Notes: a model not told the origin generated them from the sequence alone. Shown: positions 17,923 through 27,192, numbered from the stretch's first letter. The stretch: DNA of 64,000 nucleotides from Flectobacillus roseus (GCF_030056665.1 NZ_JASHIG010000020.1), one strand, 5' to 3'. Numbers and translations are program-made.

Positions 17923-18631
17923 TATGTTCTAATATTCTGTTAAGACCAATCAACACTAAAGCTGGTTCTACAAAGTTCGGTGATTTTATGCGGTTTGCAA
18001 AAAATGTAGCGTCTCCCCCGCATAAAATGACGTTAATTTTTGTTAAAAGTGTTTCGTATTGTTCTATAAAACCATTTATTTCTGCCAGAAGTCCATTGAT
18101 TACACCACTTTGCATAGCTTTGGCTGTGCTTTTACCAATCAAATCTGGATATCCCTCGGGTTCTATTAACGGCAATCTTTGGGTAAAAGTGTGCATTGCT
18201 TTAAATCTCATCTTCATTCCAGGGGAAATAATGCCCCCATGAAAATTAGCGTCGGCATCCACCAAATCATAAGTATTACACGTTCCCAAATCTATCACAA
18301 CACAATTTTGTTGTGGAAACAATACTGTAGCACCAACAGCAGCAGCTACCCGATCGGCCCCTAACGTGTGGGGAGTATCATACAACTTAACCAATGGCAC
18401 TAAAGTGTTGGGCTGTAACAAAATCAAGTCTGGATCATACTTTCCCAAATCAGCTTTGAGTTGTTCTTCTGAATAACTGACTGTAGAGACGACAATATGC
18501 TTTGGTTTGATGCTGTCGATGTACTCCAACAATGTAGGATAATCCAATCCTTTTCGTAGGTCTTGAAGTTTCCCATCGACAAATACTCCCGTTTTGGCAA
18601 AAGTATTGCCTAAGTCTATCGCTAAATTCAT
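17873..18631 (-). CDS. coaX: Type III pantothenate kinase
   Basis: 252 residues, standard for CoaX. It phosphorylates pantothenate in the first step of CoA synthesis, in the cytoplasm, and is insensitive to CoA feedback. ASKHA-fold motifs are clear: DLGNTFAKTGVF (P-loop-like), LGADRVAAAVGA, VIDLGTCNTYDLVD, and GGIISPGMKMRFKAMH. It is the first gene of the operon; a full consensus promoter lies 24 bases upstream of its ATG. Confidence 0.95.
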   Translation of the reverse strand: MNLAIDLGNTFAKTGVFVDGKLQDLRKGLDYPTLLEYIDSIKPKHIVVSTVSYSEEQLKADLGKYDPDLILLQPNTLVPLVKLYDTPHTLGADRVAAAVGATVLFPQQNCVVIDLGTCNTYDLVDADANFHGGIISPGMKMRFKAMHTFTQRLPLIEPEGYPDLIGKSTAKAMQSGVINGLLAEINGFIEQYETLLTKINVILCGGDATFFANRIKSPNFVEPALVLIGLNRILEHNVEIKNASSPDKLTQS

Positions 18632-18654
18632 GAGATTTATTTACTAAAATAAGA

Positions 18655-18684
18655 CAAAGGTAGGGTTTTGATAAATAGCCACAA
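18655..18684 (-). promoter_or_regulatory. coaX: Promoter of coaX
   Basis: Minus strand TTG (18684-18682), 19-base spacer, TACCTTTG (18662-18655): an exact fit to the Bacteroidota consensus, 24 bases before the coaX ATG. Confidence 0.7.
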
Positions 18685-18884
18685 GGTCAAGATCAGCATT
18701 CTGATTGCTTTGTATTCAATCGAAGGCATTTGGGTTAATGATTTATTTCATAACTAATATTTTCAAGAATCTTAAAACAAGAATATTGGTTGGTCTTTAT
18801 ATTTGCCTCCGAAGTTGAGAAAAAGTCATCAAGAGCCTATTCTCGCTAAGCGATCAAAAACATCTTTATCAAAACAAACTATCT

Positions 18885-19967
18885 ATGAATTTTTTATCTC
18901 AATCTATACTCGAAAACACGGTCATAGACCTACTTTGGTTTACAGGTATTTGTGTATTCGGAGTATTGATAAAAAGATATTTCTCTATTGTATTAAGTAA
19001 AGTTCTTTATCGCGTGCTTCGTCATGATAAGGTTCCTATCTATACCTGTATCGAATTGCTTCGTAAACCCTTAGAAGTATTTGTTATTCTAACGGCTATT
19101 TGGCTTGCTTCGTACCATATCAAAGTACCGAAAGCTTGGCATCTGACGCCAGTAGAGCATTTTGGTATTTTAATGGTTATCTGGAAAACCTTCCAGATTA
19201 TGCTAATCATGTCCTTTTCGTGGATACTGATTCGTATCACAAAATTTCTGGCAATTGTTTTTCAAGAAAAAGCGGCACTCACAGAAAGTAAACTTGATGA
19301 CCAGTTTGTGCCATTTACCAAAGACTTAGTAATTGTTGCATTGGTCTTAATGACGTTTTTTTCAATGTTAGGAATCGTCTTCAAAATCGACGTAATAGCA
19401 CTTATTACGGGTTTGGGGATTGGGGGTTTGGCAATAGCTTTGGCTGCTCGTGAGACTTTAGAAAACTTATTTGCTTCGTTTACGATTTTCTTGGACTTAC
19501 CTTTTTTGGTGGGCGATACCATTTTGCTCGATAAAGTAACTGGTGATGTGGAGAAAATTGGTTTTCGTAGTACCCGCATTCGTACAGGTGATGGTAGCTT
19601 GGTTACAGTCCCTAATCGCCTCATTACAGCACAAGCCTTAGAAAACCTCAGTCAAAGAAATTACCGCCGTGCTCGTTATGCCCTTCGTTTACGTTTGGAC
19701 ACACCTACCGAGGCAGTCAAAGCAATTGTGAATGATATTCAAACTTTGGTAGAGTCACACGATAAAATATACCATAGCGACCCTGGCAAAACTCGTTTTG
19801 ACGCTATTGGCGATAACTCACTTGATATCTTAGTTTCTTACCATGTCGCTACCAATAGTATTGTTGTGTTGAATGAAGTAAAAGAAGAAATCAATTATCA
19901 GATTTTATCCATTGTCCAAAAACATCAGGCGCAATTAGCCTATCCAACCTTCAGAATTATTAACTAA
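18885..19967 (+). CDS. Small-conductance mechanosensitive channel, MscS family
   Basis: 360 residues. Five or so transmembrane helices in the first 190 residues are followed by the pore-lining TM3 signature ALITGLGIGGLAIALAA and the beta-domain start ENLFASFTIFLDLPFLVGD. The cytoplasmic region has the family's VTGDVEKIGFRSTRIRTGDG and VPNRLITAQALENLSQR. It opens when membrane tension rises and releases osmolytes on osmotic downshock. A -7-like TATATTTG (18798-18805) lies 80 bases upstream but has no clear TTG partner. Confidence 0.94.
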   Translation: MNFLSQSILENTVIDLLWFTGICVFGVLIKRYFSIVLSKVLYRVLRHDKVPIYTCIELLRKPLEVFVILTAIWLASYHIKVPKAWHLTPVEHFGILMVIWKTFQIMLIMSFSWILIRITKFLAIVFQEKAALTESKLDDQFVPFTKDLVIVALVLMTFFSMLGIVFKIDVIALITGLGIGGLAIALAARETLENLFASFTIFLDLPFLVGDTILLDKVTGDVEKIGFRSTRIRTGDGSLVTVPNRLITAQALENLSQRNYRRARYALRLRLDTPTEAVKAIVNDIQTLVESHDKIYHSDPGKTRFDAIGDNSLDILVSYHVATNSIVVLNEVKEEINYQILSIVQKHQAQLAYPTFRIIN

Positions 19968-20064
19968 TTTATTTGCCATCCTTAAAAACATCCATTTACC
20001 CTGATTTCGTGTGTCTGGTGTAGAAAATGTGCGTGGATTAAAAAGAAAAACACAACTTTAATCC

Positions 20065-20394
20065 ATGAACAAACGCAATATACCAATAGAGCTAATTATC
20101 TGGGTGAGTGGACTTTTATGGCTGGCTATTTCCCATCCCGAAGATACCCACTTCACTGTTTGTCCTTTAGCTTTAGTAGGTTTTGAACACTGTCCAGGTT
20201 GCGGATTAGGTCATTCGATTTCTTATTTGTTGAGAGGAGAATGGCAACTTTCTTGGCAAAGTCATCCATTAGGAACCTTTGCTTTGGTAATCATTTTAAA
20301 ACGCATTTTTGAACTGGGGAAAAACGTATTTTGCTCAAACGTTTGCTCAAACAAAACAGAAGACTTTTATCCATCTAAACTTTTAAGAAAATGA
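20065..20394 (+). CDS. DUF2752 membrane protein
   Basis: 109 residues. Two or three hydrophobic segments surround the family motif FTVCPLALVGFEHCPGCGLG (three cysteines) with LLRGEWQLSWQSHPLG. DUF2752 proteins are small inner-membrane proteins of unknown function. The TGA overlaps the ATG of the following TM2 gene (ATGA), so the pair is translationally coupled, an arrangement seen repeatedly in Bacteroidota. Confidence 0.88.
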   Translation: MNKRNIPIELIIWVSGLLWLAISHPEDTHFTVCPLALVGFEHCPGCGLGHSISYLLRGEWQLSWQSHPLGTFALVIILKRIFELGKNVFCSNVCSNKTEDFYPSKLLRK

Positions 20395-20753
20395 ATCCCA
20401 ACTTCGTAATTATGATGGCCAACTTAGAACCTGAGGAAGCCATTTTTATCCAAAGTTTAATCAAAGATTTGGACGAACCACAACAGCAACAGTTTTTGGC
20501 AATGTACCAAAACAAACGCCGTGATACCACCTTGATTCTCATTACAACCATCATGGGATTCTTCGGTTTTGCTGGTATTCAACGCTTTTTGACCGATAGA
20601 ATCGGTATGGGTATCCTTTACTTCTTCACAGGCGGCTTGTGTCTGATCGGTACCATTGTCGATTTGGTCAATTACAAAAGCTTAACTTTAGAATATAATC
20701 GTCAGGTAGCAGCGGAAATCTTGACAACTCTTAAACTTTGGAGTAATCGTTAA
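20391..20753 (+). CDS. TM2 domain-containing protein
   Basis: 120 residues. A hydrophilic helical start (LEPEEAIFIQSLIKDLDEPQ) precedes the TM2 pair of helices (TTIMGFFGFAGIQRFLTDR, ILYFFTGGLCLIGTIVDLV) with the family's G-x-x-R-F and D-x-V elements. Function unknown. It overlaps DUF2752 by 4 bases; ATGs at codons 8 and 9 are possible internal starts. Confidence 0.86.
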   Translation: MNPNFVIMMANLEPEEAIFIQSLIKDLDEPQQQQFLAMYQNKRRDTTLILITTIMGFFGFAGIQRFLTDRIGMGILYFFTGGLCLIGTIVDLVNYKSLTLEYNRQVAAEILTTLKLWSNR

Positions 20754-20941
20754 ACTCTTGTCAAGTAAAAATATGCTTGATAATCTAGCGCTCTTTCCAA
20801 GCTTATCATTTAGTGCCAGACTGGTAGTCAACAGGTATCATTTTATCAAAAAGATATTGTAAATTTCATAGGAAAACATGGAATGAGTATATTACCCACA
20901 TATTCGCATTTACTCCATGTAACATTCTCATTATCGTACTT

Positions 20942-21841
20942 ATGGAAAACCCAATATCTCGTCGTTCGGTATTACAAAAAACCCTAGCGGCGACTACTGC
21001 TACCATGCTGACATCCTCCCTCAACAACCGCATCGAAGCTGCCGATAACCATATTGGTTCGGCTCTCAAAGGACGTATCAATCACTCGGCTTGCCGTTGG
21101 TGTTATGAGTCAGTTCCTTTTGAGGATTTGTGTAAATCTGCAAAAGAAATCGGCATGAAGTCGATTGAATTGACAGGACCTGAAGAATGGTCTATCATGA
21201 AAAAATATGATCTTACAGCAGGTATGGGTTGGGGAAGTTGGCCAAAAGGTACAGGGTTGACAAGCTTTTTTAATGACCCTAAAAACCATGACATTTTGGT
21301 TAATTATTATAACGACTATTTAATTCCAGAAGCAGCAAAGGCAGGCATCAAAAACTTGATATGTTTTTCAGGAAACCGTAATGGAATCAGTGAAACTCAA
21401 GGGTTGTTGAACTCTAAAAAGGTGATTCAACGAATCATCAAAACAGCTGAAAAACATGATGTGACACTTTCGATGGAATTGTTGAACTCAAAAGTAAACC
21501 ACAGAGATTATCAGTGTGATCATACCGAATGGGGCGTAGAACTTTGTGAAATGGTTGGTTCTGAAAAATTCAAATTGTTGTATGACATCTACCACATGCA
21601 AATCATGGAAGGTGACGTAATTGCAACAATCAAAAAATATTATGAGTATATCTCTCACTATCATACGGGAGGTGTGCCAGGACGTCATGAAATTAACGAC
21701 TCTCAGGAGTTGAACTACCCTGCTATTATGAAAGCTATCGTGGATACTGGCTACAAAGGCTTTATTGGACAAGAGTTTATCCCAACTCGTACCGATAAAA
21801 TTGCTTCATTGCGTGAAGGTATCTTGATTTGCGACATCTAA
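20942..21841 (+). CDS. Tat-exported hydroxypyruvate isomerase-like TIM-barrel protein
   Basis: 299 residues. A twin-arginine signal (SRRSVLQKTLAATTATML) implies export in folded form. The rest is a xylose-isomerase-like/AP-endonuclease-2 TIM barrel: metal-site candidates are Glu in SMELLNSKVNH, Asp and His in YDIYHMQIMEGD, and Glu in GFIGQEFIP. The family (hydroxypyruvate isomerase Hyi and relatives) includes sugar epimerases and isomerases. With the GMC dehydrogenases nearby a role in oxidised-sugar metabolism in the periplasm is plausible, but the gene is on the opposite strand and the substrate is not known. Confidence 0.85.
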   Translation: MENPISRRSVLQKTLAATTATMLTSSLNNRIEAADNHIGSALKGRINHSACRWCYESVPFEDLCKSAKEIGMKSIELTGPEEWSIMKKYDLTAGMGWGSWPKGTGLTSFFNDPKNHDILVNYYNDYLIPEAAKAGIKNLICFSGNRNGISETQGLLNSKKVIQRIIKTAEKHDVTLSMELLNSKVNHRDYQCDHTEWGVELCEMVGSEKFKLLYDIYHMQIMEGDVIATIKKYYEYISHYHTGGVPGRHEINDSQELNYPAIMKAIVDTGYKGFIGQEFIPTRTDKIASLREGILICDI

Positions 21842-21842
21842 G

Positions 21843-21945
21843 CTATTGAGTGAATTAGTGGTTGAGTGATTTAGTGATTGATTTTAACCTACATTTTTTA
21901 AAATAATCACTCATCCACTCAATCACGAATCACTCAATTAAATAG
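21843..21945. repeat. Inverted repeat with GAGTGATT motifs (R3-related)
   Basis: Two roughly 40-base arms: CTATTGAGTGAATTAGTGG... and ...CGAATCACTCAATTAAATAG are imperfect inverted copies, with AGTGATT repeated four times in the left arm and AATCACT in the right. It starts 2 bases after the stop of the TIM-barrel gene. The same AGTGATT arms enclose the R3 elements at 55178 and 59841. Confidence 0.65.
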
Positions 21946-22018
21946 ATTGCTAACTTCCATACAAGGCTATTCTCTAACCTTTCCGATATCAACAATCACA
22001 CATCCAAAAATCGAATAA

Positions 22019-22378
22019 TTATTCTTCTCTGTTTACGGTATCAATTGAAAAGGCTGGCAGACATACGCTCCAGTATTCACAAGCCTCCTCAAAAGGGTTA
22101 CTATATCTAACTCTACTTCCCTTTGTTATCAAGATACTTTGTCCTGCCGAAATCTCTATTACTTCGCCATCAACTTCAATCATTTTTTTACCTTTACTTA
22201 CCAAAGTCCACTCGTCGAAAGCTGGATTTTGATGTGGCTCACTCCAACCAGATGGAGCAATCATGCGTGCAATACTGATATTTTCTTGTTGAGTAGCAAC
22301 TCTTCCGAAATGTTCTTCGATGAGTTTACCGTCTGTAGTAGGCACTACAAAAGGTTTAGTTTGATGAATGTAACTCAT
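22019..22378 (-). CDS. Cupin-domain protein
   Basis: 119 residues from the ATG at 22378 (MSYIHQTKPFVVPTTDGKL); the ORF can be extended 18 codons upstream but that part runs into the promoter-like region. A single small cupin barrel is indicated by APSGWSEPHQNPAFDEWTLV and VISAGQSILI-type strands ending in YSNPFEEACEYWSVCLP. Probable metal-binding enzyme or sensor; function unknown. Transcribed in the same direction as the GMC modules but separated by a terminator. Confidence 0.8.
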   Translation of the reverse strand: MSYIHQTKPFVVPTTDGKLIEEHFGRVATQQENISIARMIAPSGWSEPHQNPAFDEWTLVSKGKKMIEVDGEVIEISAGQSILITKGSRVRYSNPFEEACEYWSVCLPAFSIDTVNREE

Positions 22379-22421
22379 ATTGTTATTTTTTAGAAATAGA
22401 ATCGAAACCCTAAGATTTGAG

Positions 22422-22437
22422 CAAAAGTACAAATTTA
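22422..22437 (-). promoter_or_regulatory. Two abutting -7 elements upstream of the cupin gene
   Basis: TACTTTTG (22429-22422) and TAAATTTG (22437-22430) on the minus strand both match TAnnTTTG and lie 44-59 bases upstream of the cupin ATG. No TTG stands at the usual spacing, so promoter activity is likely but not certain. Confidence 0.4.
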
Positions 22438-22464
22438 AGCTTTAGCACTGTGGGGCTATAAAAC

Positions 22465-22490
22465 AAAAACGCCTCTTTCGAGGCGTTTTT
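22465..22490 (-). terminator. Intrinsic terminator after the first GMC gene
   Basis: Perfect 11-bp stem AAAAACGCCTC (22465-22475), loop TTTC, GAGGCGTTTTT (22480-22490). It lies 27 bases downstream of the GMC stop codon and separates it from the cupin gene. Confidence 0.9.
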
Positions 22491-22517
22491 GCAAAGATAT
22501 GAATACACTTGTGGGTA

Positions 22518-24233
22518 TTACAAGTTTTTCTTTTTCAATTCACTTACAGCGAAATCTGCTGCACGAGCAGTCAATGCCATATAAGTTAACGATGGGTTTA
22601 CGCAAGAAGCCGAAACCATGGCAGCACCGTCTGTAACAAATACATTTTTCACAGCGTGAACTTGGTTGTGCTTGTTCAATACCGAAGTTTTAGGGTCACG
22701 ACCCATACGAGCAGTACCCATTTCGTGAATACCCAAACCAATGTGAGTTGATTGGCTATTGTAAGTACTGATATCTTTGAATCCTGCTGCTTCCAACATT
22801 TCAGCAGCGTCGTTCATCATATCTTCACGCATTCTCAATTCGTTTTGTCCAAATTCAGACTCGAATGAAAGTACTGGTAATCCCCACTTATCTTTTTGGT
22901 CACTCAAGGTAAAGCGGTTGTTTTCATTTGGAAGAATTTCGCCAAAACCACCAAAACCAATTGTCCAAGTACCTGGTTGAGTTAAATCTTCTTTGAAAGA
23001 AGCACCGAAACCATCCATACCAACACCACGACCCCAACCTGCACGACCTGCACCACCTTGGTATCCAAAACCACGAAGGTAATCACGCTTGTCTTTACCC
23101 CAGTTACGGAAACGTGGAATGTATAAACCACTTGGACGATTACCGAAGAAATAATCATCTTTAAATCCTTCTACTGTTGCATTAGCACCTACTCCTAGGT
23201 GGTGGTCCATGATGTTACGGCCTAATTGGTCGCTTTCATTACCCATACCTGTAGGGAAACGGTTAGATTTTGAGTTCATCAAAATTGAAGCAGAAGGAAT
23301 AGCACCTGCATTCAAGAAGATGATTTTTGCATAGTATTCAGTAACAGCCAATGTATTTTGGTCAATTACACGAACACCTTTTGCTTTTTGTGTTTTATCG
23401 TCAAAAATTACTTCAGATACAATAGCATTGTGAACCATTACTAAGCGTTTTGTACGAGCTGCGGCTGGCAATGTAGCTGATAATGAGCTAAAATAAGCAC
23501 CATAAGGGCAACCACGCATACACTTGTTACGGTATTGGCAAGAACCACGACCTATTGCTGTATGTTGTGCTCCAGGTTTAGTCAAGTGCGCTACACGACC
23601 AATAGTGACAGGACGACCTAATTTACTTTTCACAGCATTTTTGAAATGTGTCTCAGGAGCTGTCATTTGCATAGCTGGTAAGAAATGACTATCTGGTAAT
23701 ACATCCAAACCTTCTGCTTGACCAGAAATACCCGCAAATTTCTCTACATAAGTATACCAAGGAGCAAGGTCTTCATAACGAATTGGCCAATCAATACCTA
23801 CCCCTTCTTTCAAGTTAGCTTCAAAATCAGCTTTGTTCCAACGATAAGACTGACGTCCCCACAACAAAGATTTACCTCCAGTGTGATAGGCACGAATCCA
23901 GTCAAAACCACCTTTTTTCTCGATATAAGGGTTTTGTTTATCGTTTTCGAACAAATAGCGGTGCTCTTCGTTGGCAGTATAGCCAGTACGCATACCAGCC
24001 CAATACTCTTCAGCAGCCATGTTTGTTGGACGACCACGGTGAGCAAAATCCCAAGGGTCTTTCAAAGCTGTTTCGTAACCTTCAATGTGTTTGATTTCGC
24101 GACCACGCTCAAGTACTGCTACTCTCAAACCTTTTTCTGTTAATTCTTTGGCAGCCCAGCCGCCCGAAATACCAGAACCAACAACAATTGCGTCGAAGGT
24201 TTGGTTTTTAACTGCATCTATATTAAGATTCAT
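22518..24233 (-). CDS. GMC-family FAD sugar dehydrogenase, catalytic subunit (copy 1)
   Basis: 571 residues. The N-terminal Rossmann motif VVGSGISGGWAAKELTEKG binds FAD. GGKSLLWGRQSYR and the C-terminal pair His503 (HEMGTARMG) and Asn546 (NPSLTYMALTARA) form the GMC active site. Cys232, Cys238 and Cys242 (C-x5-C-x3-C) match the [3Fe-4S] ligand pattern of bacterial FAD glucose/fructose dehydrogenases. Thus electrons would pass from a sugar through FAD and the cluster to a cytochrome. It has no signal peptide; its upstream neighbour, a Tat small subunit, probably carries it out. Nearest families: gluconate 2-dehydrogenase and glucoside 3-dehydrogenase flavoproteins. Confidence 0.9.
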   Translation of the reverse strand: MNLNIDAVKNQTFDAIVVGSGISGGWAAKELTEKGLRVAVLERGREIKHIEGYETALKDPWDFAHRGRPTNMAAEEYWAGMRTGYTANEEHRYLFENDKQNPYIEKKGGFDWIRAYHTGGKSLLWGRQSYRWNKADFEANLKEGVGIDWPIRYEDLAPWYTYVEKFAGISGQAEGLDVLPDSHFLPAMQMTAPETHFKNAVKSKLGRPVTIGRVAHLTKPGAQHTAIGRGSCQYRNKCMRGCPYGAYFSSLSATLPAAARTKRLVMVHNAIVSEVIFDDKTQKAKGVRVIDQNTLAVTEYYAKIIFLNAGAIPSASILMNSKSNRFPTGMGNESDQLGRNIMDHHLGVGANATVEGFKDDYFFGNRPSGLYIPRFRNWGKDKRDYLRGFGYQGGAGRAGWGRGVGMDGFGASFKEDLTQPGTWTIGFGGFGEILPNENNRFTLSDQKDKWGLPVLSFESEFGQNELRMREDMMNDAAEMLEAAGFKDISTYNSQSTHIGLGIHEMGTARMGRDPKTSVLNKHNQVHAVKNVFVTDGAAMVSASCVNPSLTYMALTARAADFAVSELKKKNL

Positions 24234-24271
24234 TGTATGTCTTCTATAAGTATTGAAAGAAATTAAATAAG

Positions 24272-24400
24272 TGAGTAAAATGAAATCTATTTTACCCGCA
24301 TTAGGCTGTATGCTTTAGGCAGTAAACGTAAATATTTAACAAGATTTTACTCCATTTTTGATACTTACGACTTCTTTCCGAAAGCCTAATATGCCATCTT
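24272..24400. repeat. R1 repeat, locus B
   Basis: Lies between the small subunit and GMC genes of module 1. Motifs GTAAAATGAAATCTATTTTAC, TAGGCTGTATGCTTTAGGC and TTTCCGAAAGCC identify the family; the middle is diverged. Confidence 0.6.
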
Positions 24401-24409
24401 GCATTGCTC

Positions 24410-25018
24410 TTAGTAAGCAAAAGCTTTTTGTCCTGGCTTCAATTTGATACTTTCAAATTTACCCGGGATTGGCTCATACACAAATGACGCTTTCAAGCCT
24501 TGCTCGGAAGTATAATATCCAGTCAAGGTAAGCTCCTTCATTAAACGCCAGAAAGGAACACCTGTACTTGCATCATCCATAGTTTCCTTATCTACGTTAT
24601 CACCAACTTTTACTTGCTTCACATTGTATTGTTTCATCAACTCTTTAGTATCTGATTCAAGCTGTTTCAATGTTGCAATTTGTTGATCTTTTGATTGAGA
24701 TAAGAAGTTTTTCTTTTCTAAATCAGATACACCCGCCAAGAAGCTTTTATGCTCTGGTGCTTTGTAACAATCATTCAACATCATTTCAATGAATGCTGGA
24801 ACTCCTGCATCTTTTGCACCCGGAGTGCTTGTTCTTGGAATGATATGCTCGGCTACTTCTGCTACTATTTTACGCTGAGTATCATTGAGGCTAAACGACC
24901 CAAGCGCCATAGAAGTGTTTTTAGCTTCACCTGCTCTGCTCATTGCCAAAAGGGTTGGTGCCGAAAGCGTCCCTCCTATCAATAAGGCAACTTTTGAGAG
25001 TGCGTCTCTTCTGTTCAT
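24410..25018 (-). CDS. Gluconate 2-dehydrogenase subunit 3-like Tat protein (copy 1)
   Basis: 202 residues. The start MNRRDALSKVALLIGG is a twin-arginine signal. The body matches the gluconate 2-dehydrogenase subunit 3 family: EVAEHIIPRTSTPGAKDAGV, then FWRLMKELTLTGYYTSEQG and YEPIPGKFE near the end. These small subunits chaperone the cofactor-loaded FAD subunit through the Tat pore. It lies 176 bases upstream of GMC copy 1 and is transcribed with it. No heme motif is present. Confidence 0.9.
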   Translation of the reverse strand: MNRRDALSKVALLIGGTLSAPTLLAMSRAGEAKNTSMALGSFSLNDTQRKIVAEVAEHIIPRTSTPGAKDAGVPAFIEMMLNDCYKAPEHKSFLAGVSDLEKKNFLSQSKDQQIATLKQLESDTKELMKQYNVKQVKVGDNVDKETMDDASTGVPFWRLMKELTLTGYYTSEQGLKASFVYEPIPGKFESIKLKPGQKAFAY

Positions 25019-25431
25019 TTTAAATCGGGATTTTGATATAGTATTTATAAATTAGTTTTTGTTCTTCCAACATACCGATGAGTTATATTGTTTTAAAACT
25101 CATTGTATCTTATTGAGAAAATAAAGATATTATATTTCTCATTCAACGCCAAAGACAAAACTTTATTTGAAAAGTTTTATTTTTTGCGAGTTTAAAGATA
25201 ACCAATATTCGGCAATACTTTGCAAGGAATTGCCATGGAAATATCGCATTTTACCCTCAATGATGAGGTAAAATAGGGGTATTTTGTCTTTAGGAAAATC
25301 TTTTCTCAAATGTTCAGAGAAAAAAAGCCATTCACAATACCCCAACAAAAATCCCCAATACCATGAAAGATATTGGGGACTAGGATAAATAACATACTGA
25401 TTTTACGAAAAACAAAATCTAATGCTTTATT
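25019..25431. other. Intergenic region between the two sugar-dehydrogenase modules (413 bp)
   Basis: Holds the terminator of the second GMC gene (25352-25379) and the upstream region of the copy-1 small subunit. A 61-codon minus-strand ORF (25163-25348) starts in the terminator U-run and has no recognisable features. I saw no repeat copy and no clear promoter consensus. Confidence 0.5.
25352..25379 (-). terminator. Intrinsic terminator after the second GMC gene
   Basis: Stem TCCCCAATA (25352-25360) with TATTGGGGA (25371-25379), 10-base loop, followed on the minus strand by TTTTTG. It ends module 2 before module 1 begins, so each module is its own transcription unit. Confidence 0.88.
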
Positions 25432-27153
25432 CTACAAATTTTGCTTCTTCAATTCGTTTACAGCAAAATTGGCAGCACGAGCAGTCAAAGCCATATAAGT
25501 CAACGATGGGTTTACGCAAGACGCCGAAGTCATACAAGCACCATCAGTTACAAATACGTTTTTGATGGCATGCAATTGGTTGTTGCCATTTACTACCGAA
25601 GTTTTAGGGTCACGTCCCATACGAGCTGTTCCCATTTCATGAATAGCCATACCTAAATATGAACCTCTATCATACGTTTTTACGTTTTTGACCCCAGCAG
25701 TTTCCAGCATTTCTTTGGCATCGTTCATCATATCGATACGCATTTTCTTCTCATTTTCTTTCAACTCGGCATCGAATACTACTACAGGGATTCCCCATTT
25801 ATCTTTCGTAGTTTTATCAAGATACATGCGGTTTTCGTGGTATGGAAGTGTTTCGCCAAAACCACTCAAGCCCATCGACCATGGTCCGATACCACTTGCT
25901 TGTTCTTTGAAATCTGCTCCAAAACTCAATTCTGATACATTGCTAGCCCATGCGCCACGACCACGACCGCCACCGCCTTGATAGCCAAAGCCACGCAAGT
26001 AGTCTCGCTTGTCGCTACCGATGTTGCGGTAACGAGGTACATAGATACCATTGGCACGACGACCATAGTAATAGGTATCTTCGTCGCCTTCCCATGTACC
26101 CGATGCACCCACACGGAAGTGGTGATCCATCAAGTTATGACCTAATTCTCCTGAATCGTTGCCTAAGCCATTTGGAAAACGGTTAGACGTAGAGTTCAAC
26201 ATCAAGGCTGTGGTACCCAAAGCCGATGCGCACAAGAATACAACTTTGGCGAAGTATTCGGTTGTTTGCATAGTTACAGAGTCAATTACTCTTACACCCG
26301 TTGCTTTCTTTTTATTTTCGTCATACAAAACTTCACTTACAATCGAATCTGGGCGAAGTGTCAAACGACCCGTTTTCATACAAGCTGGCAAGGTCGAAGA
26401 TTGTGTACTAAAATAAGCTCCATAAGGACAGCCCAACGAACATTTGTTGCGATACTGACAACCCGTACGACCAACACCCAACTGAGCCTGAGCGGCCTTA
26501 GATAAGTTGGCAACACGTCCGATAGTCATCACACGTCCTGGGTAATTTTTTTCGATACGCTTTCTTACCTCCTTTTCCACACAATACATATCCATTGGAG
26601 GCAAGAACTCGCTATCTGGCAATTGTGGCAATCCAAGTTTTTCACCCGAAATCCCTACAAATTTTTCCACATAAGAATACCAAGGAGCTACATCTTTGTA
26701 GCGAATAGGCCAGTCTACAGCAATACCATCTTTTAGGTTTGCTTCAAAGTCAAGGTCACTCAAACGATATGATTGACGTCCCCACATGATAGATTTACCT
26801 CCTACGATATTAGGGCGATACCAGTCAAAACGTTTTTCTTCTTTATATAATGAGTCCGCATCGTTGAACCAGTATTTCTCCGTCATTTCATTGTACGGAT
26901 AATCACGTATCAACTTTGGGTGTGTTTCCTTTTGCTCTACCGTAAGGCGACCATTGTATTTGGATTCCCAAGGGTCTTTCATGGCATTTTCATAACCCGT
27001 AACGTGCTCTAGGTTTTTACCTTTTTCAAGCATCAATACGCGCAAGCCTTTTTCGGTAAGTTCTTTGGCAGCCCAGCCACCTGTAATACCCGACCCAACT
27101 ACAATAGCGTCGTAGGTATTGCCTTTTACGGCATCTATATTTAAGTAAGACAT
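25432..27153 (-). CDS. GMC-family FAD sugar dehydrogenase, catalytic subunit (copy 2)
   Basis: 573 residues, close paralogue of the copy at 22518-24233 over the whole length. FAD motif VVGSGITGGWAAKELTEKG, [3Fe-4S]-type cysteines Cys232, Cys238 and Cys242, and active-site His505 and Asn548 are all kept, so both copies look functional. The main differences are in residues 65-115 and 185-205, near the substrate pocket in related enzymes, which suggests different sugars. Same order (small subunit first) as module 1. No signal peptide. Confidence 0.9.
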   Translation of the reverse strand: MSYLNIDAVKGNTYDAIVVGSGITGGWAAKELTEKGLRVLMLEKGKNLEHVTGYENAMKDPWESKYNGRLTVEQKETHPKLIRDYPYNEMTEKYWFNDADSLYKEEKRFDWYRPNIVGGKSIMWGRQSYRLSDLDFEANLKDGIAVDWPIRYKDVAPWYSYVEKFVGISGEKLGLPQLPDSEFLPPMDMYCVEKEVRKRIEKNYPGRVMTIGRVANLSKAAQAQLGVGRTGCQYRNKCSLGCPYGAYFSTQSSTLPACMKTGRLTLRPDSIVSEVLYDENKKKATGVRVIDSVTMQTTEYFAKVVFLCASALGTTALMLNSTSNRFPNGLGNDSGELGHNLMDHHFRVGASGTWEGDEDTYYYGRRANGIYVPRYRNIGSDKRDYLRGFGYQGGGGRGRGAWASNVSELSFGADFKEQASGIGPWSMGLSGFGETLPYHENRMYLDKTTKDKWGIPVVVFDAELKENEKKMRIDMMNDAKEMLETAGVKNVKTYDRGSYLGMAIHEMGTARMGRDPKTSVVNGNNQLHAIKNVFVTDGACMTSASCVNPSLTYMALTARAANFAVNELKKQNL

Positions 27154-27192
27154 TGTTCTGATTAAGTTAAAATAGGAAACGATAAGTAATCA

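Noticed and set aside
21843..21945. Repeated GAGTGATT units considered as a CRISPR-like or direct-repeat array
   Set aside because: Units are irregular, adjacent without unique spacers and arranged as two inverted arms; no cas genes.
23718..24143. 141-codon plus-strand ORF opposite GMC copy 1
   Set aside because: Antisense shadow of a fully conserved GMC coding frame; no promoter or domain.
25163..25348. 61-codon minus-strand ORF between the two dehydrogenase modules
   Set aside because: Starts in the U-run of the GMC copy-2 terminator and shows no domain or signal peptide; likely chance.
22518..27153. Possibility that one of the two GMC genes is a pseudogene
   Set aside because: Both frames are intact and retain FAD, cysteine and His/Asn motifs.
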